A stretch of DNA of 64,000 nt from Nocardia sp. NBC_01730 (GCF_035920445.1 NZ_CP109162.1:2542001-2606000); one strand, 5' to 3'; numbered from the stretch's first letter, positions 13,201-19,529 are shown. Notes: a model not told the origin generated them from the letters alone. Numbers and translations are program-made.

Positions 13201-14933
13201 TCCGCGGTGAGCACGCACAGCGGCTCGGCGTGGCGCACGATCCGCCCGATCCGATCGGCGGGGTGCTCGGGGTCCAGTGGCAGGTAGGCCGCACCCGCTT
13301 TGACGATCGCGTACATGCCGACGACGAGGTCGAGGCTGCGGCGCAGGCACAGGCCCACCGTCGTCTCCGGTCCGGCGCCACGCGCGATGAGCAGTCGGGC
13401 CAGGCGGTTGGCGCGCTCGTCGAACTCGGCATAGGTGAGTACCTCGTCGCCGAACTCGAGGGCGACTGCGTCAGGATCGGCGGCGGCGCGCTCGGCGAAC
13501 AGACTCGCGAGCGTGCCTTCCTGCTTCGGTGCCGCGGTGGCGTTCCACTCGCGAAGCACGCGTTCGCGCTCGGCGTCGGTGATCGCGACCAGCGATTCCG
13601 CGGGCGTTTCCGGATCGACGTCCAAGAAGCGGCCCAGGAAGTCGAGGTAGCGCGCGTGGTGCACGCTGACCTCGTTCTCGCCGTACAGCTGCGGGTTGGC
13701 CTCGAAGTCGACGTGGATCCGGCCGCCCGCCCCGTTGTAGAGGTTGATCGACAAATCCTCGACCGGGCCGGTGGACAGCACATTGAGCGAGCCGACCAGG
13801 CTGCCGAACCGCAACTCGTCATGGAACAGCATGATGTTGACCATCGGCCCGAAGAATCCGCGCGCGTCCCGGGAGTAGCCACAGTCGCGGCGGATGTCGT
13901 CGTGCCGGTAGCGCTGATGGCGCAGTGCGCCGGTGATCTGCAGCTCGACCGCCTTCACCAGGTCGCCGATCGTGGTCTCGTCGTAGAATTTCAGCCGGAT
14001 CGGCACGACGTTGGACACCACTCCCGCCGAGCGGCGCAGCGACACCGTGGTGCGCGCCGAGACCGGCAGGCTCAGGACCACGTCCGGGTTTCCCGTCACC
14101 GACCGGACGTAGGCGCCGAGCGCCGCCACGAACAGCGCCGAATCGGACGTACCGTATACGCTGGTCGCCTCGTCCACCGCGGCCTGGCACTTGTCGTCGA
14201 GCACGGCGGTCGCCATCCGGCGGCCCGCGTCGTGGGTGGCCGCCGTGACCGTGACGCCGCCCAGGCTCATCGGCTCGCCGACACCCTCCAGCTGTGCGAG
14301 CCAGTACTCGCGATCGCTGCGGGATCGGCTGGAGTCGCGGTAGCGCACCTCATCGGCGTAGATCTCCGCCAGCGGAGTCGCGCGCGAGGCGACCGGTTCG
14401 GTCTGGTTCTCCAGGGCGCTGTAGATCTCGGCCGTTCGGGTCAGCGCGTTCATCGCGCCGTAGCCGTCGATGACGATGTGGTGGCCGCGGGCATACCAGA
14501 TGTAGTCGGCATCGCCGATCCGCAGCACTATGTTCGTGGTGAGCGGGTCGCGGTCCAGATCGATCGGCGAACTCGCGTGCTCGTTCATCCAGCGCAGCGC
14601 CGCCGCGTGCGGGTCGGCCTCCGAGCGGAGGTCGATGCGGCCCCATCCCGGCCGGTGCACCGGATCGACCAGCTGATACGGAATGCCGTCGATCTCTACC
14701 AACCGAACCTGGCCCACCTGGGTCTCGGCGCCGAACCGCTCGATCGCGTACAGCAGACGCCCGGCGTCGAGATCACCCTGGATTTCGACGTACTGGGCGA
14801 TGGTCAGCGGTACGTCGGGACGGATGCGCTGCGCGTACCAGAGGGCCGTCTGTGCGGGTGACAGAGCAAATGGTTGTGCCGAAAATTCGCCAGATGAACA
14901 TTGGTCGACGCGATCAGTGGCCAATGAACTCAT
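1257..14933 (-). CDS. Four-module nonribosomal peptide synthetase, C-A-T x4 plus TE
   Basis: Giant NRPS of 4558 residues. Domains by motif: C1 (HHIVIDGYG near residue 151), A1 (FDVSVWEFF, 671), T1 (DSFFDFGGNSL, 1014); C2 (HHICSDGWS, 1210), A2 (FDASVLEM, 1750), T2 (2077); C3 (HHIAADGWS, 2270), A3 (FDAAMLDLL, 2812), T3 (3143); C4 (HHIAMDGWS, 3355), A4 (FDGAMLDLL, 3888), T4 (DGFFELGGNSL, 4233); TE (GWSLGG, 4375; RCRHS near the end). No epimerisation, methylation or dual E/C domain was seen. Codes read by aligning to GrsA: A1 DVWHFSLVDK, the EntF serine code; A2 DALFIGMVAK; A3 DALFMGVVVK; A4 DGLFLGVIVK, the last three unassigned. The start is ATG 14933 behind GGAG (spacing 6-7); a TTG lies one codon earlier. 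The first C domain implies an acyl or aryl partner supplied in trans. No MbtH or starter-unit gene lies in the window. Confidence 0.96.
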   Translation of the reverse strand: MSSLATDRVDQCSSGEFSAQPFALSPAQTALWYAQRIRPDVPLTIAQYVEIQGDLDAGRLLYAIERFGAETQVGQVRLVEIDGIPYQLVDPVHRPGWGRIDLRSEADPHAAALRWMNEHASSPIDLDRDPLTTNIVLRIGDADYIWYARGHHIVIDGYGAMNALTRTAEIYSALENQTEPVASRATPLAEIYADEVRYRDSSRSRSDREYWLAQLEGVGEPMSLGGVTVTAATHDAGRRMATAVLDDKCQAAVDEATSVYGTSDSALFVAALGAYVRSVTGNPDVVLSLPVSARTTVSLRRSAGVVSNVVPIRLKFYDETTIGDLVKAVELQITGALRHQRYRHDDIRRDCGYSRDARGFFGPMVNIMLFHDELRFGSLVGSLNVLSTGPVEDLSINLYNGAGGRIHVDFEANPQLYGENEVSVHHARYLDFLGRFLDVDPETPAESLVAITDAERERVLREWNATAAPKQEGTLASLFAERAAADPDAVALEFGDEVLTYAEFDERANRLARLLIARGAGPETTVGLCLRRSLDLVVGMYAIVKAGAAYLPLDPEHPADRIGRIVRHAEPLCVLTADRDELELPAVATQLAIDALDLSGFDGAPVTDADRISALRPDHLAYVIFTSGSTGKPKGVGVAHAAIVNRLRWMQHEYPIDRADAVLQKTPSTFDVSVWEFFWPLQIGARLVVAAPDGHRDPAYLARIIAEKHITTAHFVPSMLSVFVTDTDVRDCTGLRRVFCSGEALPAATVRDFHAVLGGTELHNLYGPTEAAVDVTSWPCPDDPSSVPIGSPVWNTQTYVLDSRLRPVPPGAVGELCLAGVQLARGYLGQPRLTADRFVANPFTPGTRMYRTGDLARWQLGRSGAEPGVLEYLGRSDFQVKIRGLRIELGEVEAALLDDERVARAVCVAHTGRTGDELVAYVVAAKHSAGETRLDTAALLTTLRRRLPGYMIPSALMELDELPLSANGKIDRKALPSPVGGSRPLRPIVEPRTEVERVLVGIFAEVLDADEVGVEDSFFDFGGNSLVAARAVARINTALGTGLTIRDLFEASTIAALTHRFAMQTPDASSPRLVPTERPERIPLSQAQQRLWILNRFAEHAAAYNMPLAVRVDGPLDVPALRAGLFDVIERHESLRTTFPESPEGPYQLIHPAGEIPLTLDPIDATGADVAALATDYAGHGFDLRSQAPIRVALYSTGPQEHVILVVLHHICSDGWSIAPLARDLMTAVAARANGTAPRWTPLPVQYADFALWQRELLGEESDPASALSRQLTYWRSALSGLPDQLDLPLDRPRPLRRSTVGGRVEFTIAPEIRRAASELAATRGVSMFMVLHAALVTLLSRLCSGTDIAIGTPIAGRSDPALDDLVGMFVNTLVLRTEVDPAAGFDRMLDMVRETDLNAFANADVPFERLVEVVNPERAAARHPLFQVMLSYDRAPDLRIDLPGVRAEVLPISSDIAKFDLQLVVHDDATDGPLSAEFGYATDIFDQRTVESFARRFVAVLNGGVAAPDMPVGDLAILDRRETANLVPIVGGPAEAPITLAKLLTDTAVRLPDAVAVRYRGTDTTYRELDERSNELARALIEHGAGPEMVVAIALPRGLDAITAVWAVAKTGAAYVPIDPGYPGERIEHMIDDSGAMLGLTDADCLAAMPAWPAPQGKHRKTCVDWLVLGSDELADELTNYSTGAITDAERHYPMRVSHPAYYIYTSGSTGTPKAVVVTHAGLASLASEQNHLFGVSDSARTLHFSSPSFDASVLEMLLGFAAGATMVIAPAGMYGGTELATLLREERVTHAFVTPAALATVPNAGLDELQSVIVGGDACSEKLVETWTDGHRMHNMYGPSEATVAATATGPMASGRPVPLGMPVRGMRLFVLDNRLHPVPPGTQGELYLSGSGLARGYHGRSGLTAQRFLANPHGRRGERMYRTGDLVVVEPTGQLRFLGRADDQIKIRGFRIELREIDHVLRGHPGVTFAMTVVHTDEHGQPRLASYVTADRTVESTAIVETARRRLPGYMVPASVTVLDEVPVTPSGKLDRKALPEPVFATVGESRAPRTEVELRVAGAFGGILGRPVTGAEDSFFDLGGNSLLATRLAAALYAEFGVELPVRSIFETPTIAGVAEQLVRAPRTQRPALAVQTPRPGRIPLSLPQQRLWFLNRYAPESSAYNIAFVIRIAGDLDVSALRAALADLVERHEVLRTVFPEDVDGAQQVVLPVEEAMPDVVPADIDDCEAKAALQALAHTGFDLTRQTPLRMSLLRTSSERYLLGIVVHHIAADGWSLGPLTRDLAAAYVARHEGNPPSWPPLPVQYADFGLWQRSCLGEESDPDSVAGAQLEYWRTALAELPEELPLPYDRPRPSEPTQQAGTVRFMVPEPVQRALAALAREQGVSMFMVLRSALAVLLRSVTGGRDIVIGTPVAGRTDTKLDELVGMFVNTLVLRSDVDPDRTFAALLRADRDTELAAMAHSDVPFERIVEELGGDARSSGRPPLFQVALSVQDVPVPTLELPGLALRAEAVDIALAKFDLELRVANTGFDAGTGEPGNAFEFVYAVELFDAMTIETLADRFLRVLAAVTTDPRILVRDIDARTEHERRMFTPAVGGQAGPPATLAAYFTATAQRYPQHTALCSGATSLAYAEVDRLSNRVARALIARGLGPGKRVALGFTRSNDSVVTMIGAAKSGAAFVPVDPKYPVERIQHMLTDSGCSVGITVTANAERLRAASTEGRDTEWLLLDDPDFAAELDGHEDVPIDDLERPRSVQPADLAYLIYTSGSTGTPKGVAVTHCGLSNLADEIRDRLGVDEHSRTLHFATPSFDAAMLDLLIALGAGAAMVICPPDFYGGDELAALMERERVSHGFMTTAALATIDHERWSLPHLRALMVGGEALSPGLVARWAPGRTMLNVYGPTETTVVITMSGPMRVGEPITIGSLVRGTRALVLDERLRPVPVGVPGELYLGGQAVARGYFDRFGLTAARFVADPYGPAGTRIYRTGDVVRWNAAGDIVYLGRVDNQVKMRGFRIELGEITAVLGEHPDVRFAHTEFRRIAGADRIVAYIQAADQLTGVDIEAVRAVVARRLPAHMVPASITVLDSIPLTPVGKLDTKALPEPRFTSDAEGREPRTDSERLVAEVMGELVGAARLRAEDSFFDIGGNSLLATQLVARLAAATSVRLEVRTVFATPTVAALAALLDAGATSAEDRPVLVRRARPERIPLSAAQRRLWFLNRFSVGATDQSAGAYNIPVVLRIKGELDVDALVSALHTVQARHETLRTVFPETDGSPAQVVLGPAEAAITLFVATMTPAQVDDAVRSFAAPGFDLATTVPIRAALISVSPDRGSGVPDPADVPDEHVLVLVVHHIAMDGWSLEPLAADVAVAYRAARVGSAPGWAEPEIQYADYTLWQQDLLGAEDDPDSAVSGQLDYWRRTLDGVPELLTVPADRPRPPTPSYQGGTVDCAIDAVTHRELETVATSNNVSMFMVLHAALAVLLHRLTGTDDIAVGTAIAGRGHPALDRMVGMFVNTLVLRTRIDPATRFADLLHTVRDTDLDAFANSDVPFERLVEVFNPTRSQAHHPMFQVMLSVRNEPVGALDLPGLRIEAADVEIGIAKFDLQFTLTESRTPERDPAGIRLAVNYAADLFDEPTAELLGKRLSRLLAAVATNPTTAVGDLELLDPAEWSGLAPVRGAEPDRPVTFPQVFERAVNADRTSVALVSDGTQVTYDALDRWTNRLARVLIERGVGPETLVALGIPRSIEAVATVLGVAKAGAAFVPVDPLYPAQRIAHMLSDSGAALGITLDEYREELPDGAEWIVLDDPAFRRLVLDSSDAPIAESDRIAPLRIHNPAYVIYTSGSTGTPKGVVVTHGGLSNFAAETAHRFDIRPGCRVLHFATPSFDGAMLDLLLALGGAATLVIAPVGVVGGDELRRVFLEERITHAFITTSALGTVDPTGVTELRHVLVGGEALPPDLVTRWAPNRNLYNVYGPTETTIVTVISQPMAPGGPITIGGPIRGVNATILDARLHPAPVGVTGELHLAGGALARGYLNRPGLTAQRFVANPFGKPGDRMYRTGDLVRWWSGSRNDGQSAGRWADSAREIEYVGRTDHQVKIRGFRIELGEVDVALARHGGVAFSTTIGHRTPAGTTALVSYVKARDGVTLTVSELTGHLAGLVPNYMVPQSIMLLDEVPLTPVGKLDRKALPEPVFTAAEGYRAPSTPTEAVLCAAFAAVLGADSVGVDDGFFELGGNSLLATKVVAHVRESGIDLPVQLMFGKATPAAVAAQLDGGGASSGAAIAAALEPVLPIRPSTAASQAPLFCIHPAIGLAWCYSGLLAHLAPDRPLYGLQAPHVAGEDDYDSIAEAAGHYVADIKAIQPQGPYHLLGWSLGGLIAHEVAVQLQEAGDEVALLSMMDSYQLSDEWLEHAIPSVAEIIGEFGSDELGGAEIDPTLTLRDAAELLRSRPGPFAALTIEHLERLYAGYANGAVLAHGFRPRLFDGDLLFFTAGDDEINQSDPDRRAGSWQPFVTGDIHDHELRCRHSAMTTPDGLAVIGPVLRAWLETKETHR

Positions 14934-15283
14934 CAATCACTCCGTTCTGCCGCTATTGACGCAATCCCCGAGCACCACTACAGCAAGCGCACCCGCGCCA
15001 CCGCAGGGACGTATCCACGCCCTATGATTCGGAGCCTCTCATCGGCTGGATTGCCAGCGTTTTGGATTTGTTTCACATCCAACGCCCTTGGCAGAAGGCC
15101 ACTTTGGTTGGTTACATTTCTGCAACCTTTGTGATTTCACCGTATCGAACGGAAGAAAAACCGGGTCTGACCGTAGTCTTTCGTCAGATCATCCGGCCCG
15201 TTCAGCCCCCTGGCGAACGGTGCGCAACGCCATGCCGCACCCATTTTCGGGCGGGCAGGGGCTAGAACATACCTGATGTTCGG
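14934..15283 (-). promoter_or_regulatory. NRPS upstream region with imperfect stem-loop
   Basis: This 350-base stretch between lnt and the NRPS has no gene and is richer in A+T than its surroundings, so it presumably holds the NRPS promoter. Visible structure: an imperfect inverted repeat at 15057-15085 (GCGTTTTGGAT ... ATCCAACGC on the plus strand) that can be extended outward by GCCA/TGGC, and a short inverted repeat near 15105-15125 (GGTTAC ... GCAACC). No convincing IdeR/DtxR-type iron box was found. No clear -35/-10 pair is assigned. Confidence 0.4.
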
Positions 15284-17011
15284 TTATCGCTGTGTGGGTC
15301 GGGCAGCCGGCAGGCCAGTGCCGATCTCGTCGGTCGGATCAGCGTCGCGCGCAGATCTCCGCCGAATGACAGCAACCAGCACGGCGGCAGCGGTAAGAAT
15401 AGCGAACACTCGCTCCGGTGCGGGCCCAATCCGTGTCGCCAGCGTGTTGCTGGTACGCAGCGGGAGTTCCGCGACCAAGGCGGCCGGCACGAACAACGGG
15501 GTTTCCTGCCGCACGCTGCCGTCGGCGGCGATAATCGCGCTGACCCCCGAGGTGGCGGCCACGACCAGCGCCCTGCCGTGCTCGACGGCACGGATGCGCG
15601 ACATGGCCAGCTGCTGGTAGGTCATCTCACTGTCACCGAAGGTCGCGTTGTTCGTCGGCACGGTGAGCAGTTGGGCGCCCGCGCGCATCGCGTCCTCGAA
15701 CGAGCGGTCGAAGGCCACCTCGTAGCAGGTGGCGACGCCGATGTCGACGCCGGCCGCATGCACCACGCCGTCACCGTCGCCCGGCACGAAGTATCCCGCC
15801 CGGTCGGCGTACTCCGAGAACAGCCGGAAGAAGCCGCGCATCGGGAGGTACTCGCCGAAAGGCTGGATGATCTTCTTGTCGTGCCGCTCGCCCGGGCCCG
15901 CCGCGCCGTTCCACACGATCACGGAATTAGTCGTGGTCCGGTCGGAGTTCACCAGCACCGCCCCGACCAGGATCGGTGCTCCGATCTGCTCGGACGCCGA
16001 AGTGATCAGGGCCGCGGCATCAGAGTTGCGGAGCGGATCGATGTCCGAGGAGTTCTCCGGCCAGATGACCACGTCGGGCTTCGGAGTACGGCCCGCCGCG
16101 ACATCCCTGGCCAGCTCCTCGGTGCGCCGGACATGGTTGTCCAGCACAGCGCGCCGCTGCTCGTTGAAGTCCAGCCCGAGACGCGGCACACTGCCCTGGA
16201 TCGCGGCGACCGTGATCGTCCGTTCACCCTTCTCCGGGCCGGGCAGCGCAGACCGAAGCAGCAGTCCGGCAGCGGGCATGATGATCAAAGTAATCGCCGC
16301 GGTGGCCACACCGAGCCGTGTGGCCGAAGCCGGTGCGACCGAGCCCGGCACCTCCGTCGCGGCGTCGACGGAGTCGTTCGTTCGGCGCGCAGCACCGGAC
16401 GTCCGGCTCGACCACAGCTGTCGCGCCACCGCGGCGGCCCCGGTTCCGGTGAGCGCCACCGCGAATCCCACCAGCGGCGCGCCGCCGACCACGGCCAGCG
16501 ACAGGAACCATCCGTCAGCTTGGCCGAATGCCGCACGGCCCCAGGGAAATCCACCGAAGGGAAAGCTGGACCTGATCCACTCCGCCGTCGTCCAGGCCAA
16601 CGCAACCCACAGCGGCCAGCCCGGCAGTGCGCCGACGAGCCGGGCTACCAGGCCGAATACGCCCAGGTACACCGCGCAGACGGTGGACAGCGCCAGCCAC
16701 GGCAGCGGCCCGACATAGATTCCTGTCCATGGCAGTAGCGGAACGAAAAAGCCCAGACCGGCGAGGAACCCGTAACCGAAGCCCGCGCGCAGACGTCCGT
16801 TCCCGCGCACGGTAAGGGTGAGCACCGCGATGCCAAGAGGTGCGAGGAACCACCACGGCCGAGGCGGGAAACTCCCGAACAGCAGCAGCCCAGCGAGAAT
16901 CGCCACAGCCGACCGCGACAGCACCGGATACCGGCGCACCGCGGTGGACACCGACCGCCATGCCCCTGCCGCTCGCTCGCGCGGCCCCGCGCCCGACCGT
17001 TCACGCGGCAT
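15284..17011 (-). CDS. lnt: Apolipoprotein N-acyltransferase
   Basis: Transfers the third acyl chain to the N-terminal cysteine of diacylated lipoproteins at the cytoplasmic membrane. The 575 residues comprise an N-terminal membrane part of several hydrophobic helices (for example AVAILAGLLLFGSF) and a nitrilase-type extracytoplasmic domain with IWPENSS, HDKKIIQPFGEYLP (catalytic Lys) and VATCYEVAF (catalytic Cys); the nitrilase Glu is probably in FNEQRRAVLDNH. A hydrophobic C-terminal helix precedes an Arg-rich tail. ATG 17011 was chosen because it overlaps the amidohydrolase stop by 11 bases; longer in-frame readings extend into that gene. In M. tuberculosis this domain is fused to polyprenol-phosphate mannose synthase (Ppm1); no such domain or gene follows here, and the NRPS lies downstream instead. 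Confidence 0.93.
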   Translation of the reverse strand: MPRERSGAGPRERAAGAWRSVSTAVRRYPVLSRSAVAILAGLLLFGSFPPRPWWFLAPLGIAVLTLTVRGNGRLRAGFGYGFLAGLGFFVPLLPWTGIYVGPLPWLALSTVCAVYLGVFGLVARLVGALPGWPLWVALAWTTAEWIRSSFPFGGFPWGRAAFGQADGWFLSLAVVGGAPLVGFAVALTGTGAAAVARQLWSSRTSGAARRTNDSVDAATEVPGSVAPASATRLGVATAAITLIIMPAAGLLLRSALPGPEKGERTITVAAIQGSVPRLGLDFNEQRRAVLDNHVRRTEELARDVAAGRTPKPDVVIWPENSSDIDPLRNSDAAALITSASEQIGAPILVGAVLVNSDRTTTNSVIVWNGAAGPGERHDKKIIQPFGEYLPMRGFFRLFSEYADRAGYFVPGDGDGVVHAAGVDIGVATCYEVAFDRSFEDAMRAGAQLLTVPTNNATFGDSEMTYQQLAMSRIRAVEHGRALVVAATSGVSAIIAADGSVRQETPLFVPAALVAELPLRTSNTLATRIGPAPERVFAILTAAAVLVAVIRRRSARDADPTDEIGTGLPAARPTQR

Positions 17012-18599
17012 AGATCGTCGCTCCTCGGTGCACGGTGCGCAGGCAGGTCGGCAGCGGTGAATCCGAATCCAGTGGAGGCAATCCCGGGACGCGCGATCGC
17101 GGATCGGTGGACCAGCGCTGGGCCGAGTCCGCGGCTGTGGCGACGACCAGATCGGCGGCGTCCCAGACTGCGTAGGACGCGGGAGCGCCGGGAACGAGGG
17201 TGCCCGCCACACCGTCCCGGACTCCGCCCGCACGCCAGGCACCGCGCGTAGCCGCGGCGAAGGCGGCACGCGGGGACAGGCTGTGCCCCGAGGTGCGGTG
17301 GGTGGCCGCGGCGCGCACCGCCGACCACGGATCGAGCGCGGTGACCGGGGCATCGGAGCCGATCGCCAAGGCGACACCGGCGGAAGCCATGGCGGCGAAG
17401 GGGTTCAGCGTCGCGGCGCGGTCGGCGCCCAGGCGCGCGGCGTACATGCCGTCGCGGCCGCCCCATACCGCGTCGAACCCCGGTTGCACGCTGGCGATCA
17501 CACCCCAGGCAGCGAGTTTCGCGATGTGCTCGGCGTCGATCAGCTCGGCATGTTCGACCCGGTGCCCGAGGGCGGCGACGGCGGGGCCGCCGAGTTCGGC
17601 GGCCACCCGGCCGAAACCGGTGACGATCGCGTCCATGGCGGCGTCGCCTATCGCATGGAAGCCCGCCTGGATGCCCGCCGCGGTGCAAGCGCGGACGTGG
17701 TCTGCGATGGCCCCGGCATCGAGATAGCTTCGGCCGGAACCGGACTGGTCGGCGTACGGTTGCCGCAGCCACGCAGTGTGCGAGCCGAAGGAGCCGTCTA
17801 CGAAGAGATCGCCGCCCAGCGCGTGCACGCCGAGATCCTCGACAAGGGCGCGCGCCTGCTCGGCGCTACGCACCGCCTCGCCCCAGTATGCCCGGACCTC
17901 GACGCCGTGGTCGAACTCGAGCAGTTCGCGAACGTCGTTCCGCCCCGTGATCTCCGGGCCCGCGCACTCGTGCACCGCGACGATGCCGCGCGCCGCCGCG
18001 TGGTCAAGCGCGGCCGCGCGCGCCCGATCCCGTTGCGCCCCCGACAGACTCGCGAGCGCGGCGGAGCGCACCAGATGGTGGGCCGCGGCGCGCAAGGGCT
18101 CGCCGCGGGTGAACCCGTCGGTCGAGGTCAGCTCAGGCAAGGTGGCCAGCAGCGCCGAGGACGCCACGGCGGAGTGCGCGTCCACGCGCGAGAGGTAGAC
18201 GTGCCGACCGGCACCGGCCGCCTGGTCGATCTCCTCGGCCGTGGGGGGCCGCCCCTCCGGCCAGGTGGTCTCGTCCCAGCCGTCCCCCAGGACGACGCCC
18301 TCCGGCCGGGCGGTGGCGAACTCGCGCAGCAGCCGCAGGCAGTGCGCCAGCGAACGGGCATCCGCCAGGTCGAGGCCGGTCAGCTTCAAGCCCAACGCGG
18401 TGACGTGCACGTGCGGATCGACGAACGCGGGCGCGACGAAGGCACCGTCGAGGTCGATGATCTCCGCGCCCGGATGCAGCGCGTGTCCCGGTTGTTCGGC
18501 GCCCAGCCACACCACGGTCCCGTCGGTCACCGCCATCGCGGTCGCGTCGGGTGAGCTCGCACTGTAGAAACGACCGCCGATCAGCAACTGGGTACTCAC
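17001..18599 (-). CDS. Amidohydrolase, YtcJ-like metal-dependent hydrolase
   Basis: Amidohydrolase-superfamily (amidohydro_3) enzyme of 532 residues, substrate unknown. The metal-binding motif FVDPHVHVTAL follows the N-terminal beta-sandwich (LIGGRFYSASSPDATAMAVTDG). Later motifs are GFHAIGDAAMDAI, LGHRVEHAELID and AIGSDAPVTALDPW, the His/Asp ligands expected for the family. The start is GTG 18599; the preceding bases show no strong Shine-Dalgarno. The 3' end overlaps lnt by 11 bases, so the two are probably co-transcribed. Nothing in the sequence ties it mechanistically to lipoprotein acylation; the pairing may simply be inherited operon order. Confidence 0.9.
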   Translation of the reverse strand: MSTQLLIGGRFYSASSPDATAMAVTDGTVVWLGAEQPGHALHPGAEIIDLDGAFVAPAFVDPHVHVTALGLKLTGLDLADARSLAHCLRLLREFATARPEGVVLGDGWDETTWPEGRPPTAEEIDQAAGAGRHVYLSRVDAHSAVASSALLATLPELTSTDGFTRGEPLRAAAHHLVRSAALASLSGAQRDRARAAALDHAAARGIVAVHECAGPEITGRNDVRELLEFDHGVEVRAYWGEAVRSAEQARALVEDLGVHALGGDLFVDGSFGSHTAWLRQPYADQSGSGRSYLDAGAIADHVRACTAAGIQAGFHAIGDAAMDAIVTGFGRVAAELGGPAVAALGHRVEHAELIDAEHIAKLAAWGVIASVQPGFDAVWGGRDGMYAARLGADRAATLNPFAAMASAGVALAIGSDAPVTALDPWSAVRAAATHRTSGHSLSPRAAFAAATRGAWRAGGVRDGVAGTLVPGAPASYAVWDAADLVVATAADSAQRWSTDPRSRVPGLPPLDSDSPLPTCLRTVHRGATIYAA

Positions 18600-18647
18600 G
18601 AGGCACCAGTCTGCCGTATGCCCGACTCCGAGGTTTCGGTCAGCCGT

Positions 18648-18893
18648 TCAGTGCAGCGGCGGCGACAGATCTTCCGGCTGGGCCAGCACCGCCATCACCT
18701 CCGCGTACTTCGGCGGCGCGCCGCCTGCTCCGCCCGACACCGCGGACGCGCAGCCCGCATCCACGGCGATCAGTTCCAGCCGCAACGCTGCGGCCGTGAA
18801 ACCGGAAATCGACTGTCCCGCAGCGGCCGCCGCTTGTCGTACCGCGGCGGCCAGCTCCTCGCTCACCGTGACGGTGAGTTGCTCGGTGGCCAT
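18648..18893 (-). CDS. Small ribbon-helix-helix-like protein
   Basis: 81-residue protein. The N-terminus (EQLTVTVSEELAAAVRQAAAAAGQSISGFTAAALR) has the strand-helix-helix pattern of CopG/RHH DNA-binding proteins such as antitoxins. The C-terminal half is Gly/Ala/Pro-rich and holds a short helix (KYAEVMAVLAQPEDL). No toxin-like ORF (PIN, RelE, MazF) adjoins it, so if it is an antitoxin it is an orphan; it may instead be a simple repressor. The start is ATG 18893, six nt after a TATCGT box and without a Shine-Dalgarno, which suggests a leaderless transcript. The RHH assignment is by pattern only. Confidence 0.65.
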   Translation of the reverse strand: MATEQLTVTVSEELAAAVRQAAAAAGQSISGFTAAALRLELIAVDAGCASAVSGGAGGAPPKYAEVMAVLAQPEDLSPPLH

Positions 18894-18952
18894 CGCGACA
18901 CGATAGCCCTTCGGGCGGCAACGCGGAACCGGTCGTCGCGGACTTCACACGC

Positions 18953-19435
18953 TCAGGGCTGAGTGAGCGCGCGCCGGGCGTTGCCCTGCCCGTCGTCGTA
19001 CCACTGGTGCACCACAGCGCCGTCGATCACCTCGTCGCCGTCGATGACGACACCGCGGTAGGGCGCGGCGGCGGCGAGCCTGCCGAAGCGGCGCGCGGCG
19101 AACGCCGTGACCAGCGGACGCACCAGGAAACGCGTCGGAGGCAACAGCAGGAGCAGGCCGAACAGCGAGGTGACCAAACCGGGCACGAACATCAGGAACC
19201 CGCCCACCGCGACAAGCGCGCCATCGGCGACGGCGGTGCCCGGCGCGATCTCGCCGCGACCGGCCCGCCGGAACTGCTCGAACACGCGCCGCCCCTGCGA
19301 GCCGACCAGCAGCATGCCCGCGGCGGACCCGGCGATCAGCAACAGGATGGTCGGTACGACACCGAGCAACTGACCGACCTCGACCAGCGCGGCGATCTCG
19401 ACGATGACATACAGCACGAACAACAGGGCGGCCAT
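18953..19435 (-). CDS. fxsA: FxsA family membrane protein
   Basis: 160-residue integral membrane protein. The first helix (LLFVLYVIVEIAALVEVGQLLG), the second (TILLLIAGSAAGMLLVGSQG) and a third hydrophobic block (ALVAVGGFLMFVPGLVTSLFGLLLLLPPTR) give the standard FxsA topology, followed by a basic cytoplasmic tail. In E. coli FxsA overproduction relieves exclusion of phage T7 by the F plasmid; its normal role is unclear. ATG 19435 follows AAAGG at good spacing. A fxsA homologue also lies close to lnt/ppm1 in M. tuberculosis, which agrees with local synteny here. Confidence 0.9.
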   Translation of the reverse strand: MAALLFVLYVIVEIAALVEVGQLLGVVPTILLLIAGSAAGMLLVGSQGRRVFEQFRRAGRGEIAPGTAVADGALVAVGGFLMFVPGLVTSLFGLLLLLPPTRFLVRPLVTAFAARRFGRLAAAAPYRGVVIDGDEVIDGAVVHQWYDDGQGNARRALTQP

Positions 19436-19529
19436 GGCGATCCTTTCGGACGATCTACCCCTGTCAACGCCCGGCGTCCGCGTTTTTCTCCCGGATCAGC
19501 CTGATAGGACGCTGAGATCCGGTCGCACG

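Noticed and set aside
12153..14861. 902-codon plus-strand ORF
   Set aside because: Antisense to the NRPS; composition is typical of reverse-frame reading in high-GC DNA.
15100..15130. Possible IdeR iron box before the NRPS
   Set aside because: GGTTAC...GCAACC does not fit TTAGGTTAGSCTAACCTAA; siderophore control is not supported by sequence.
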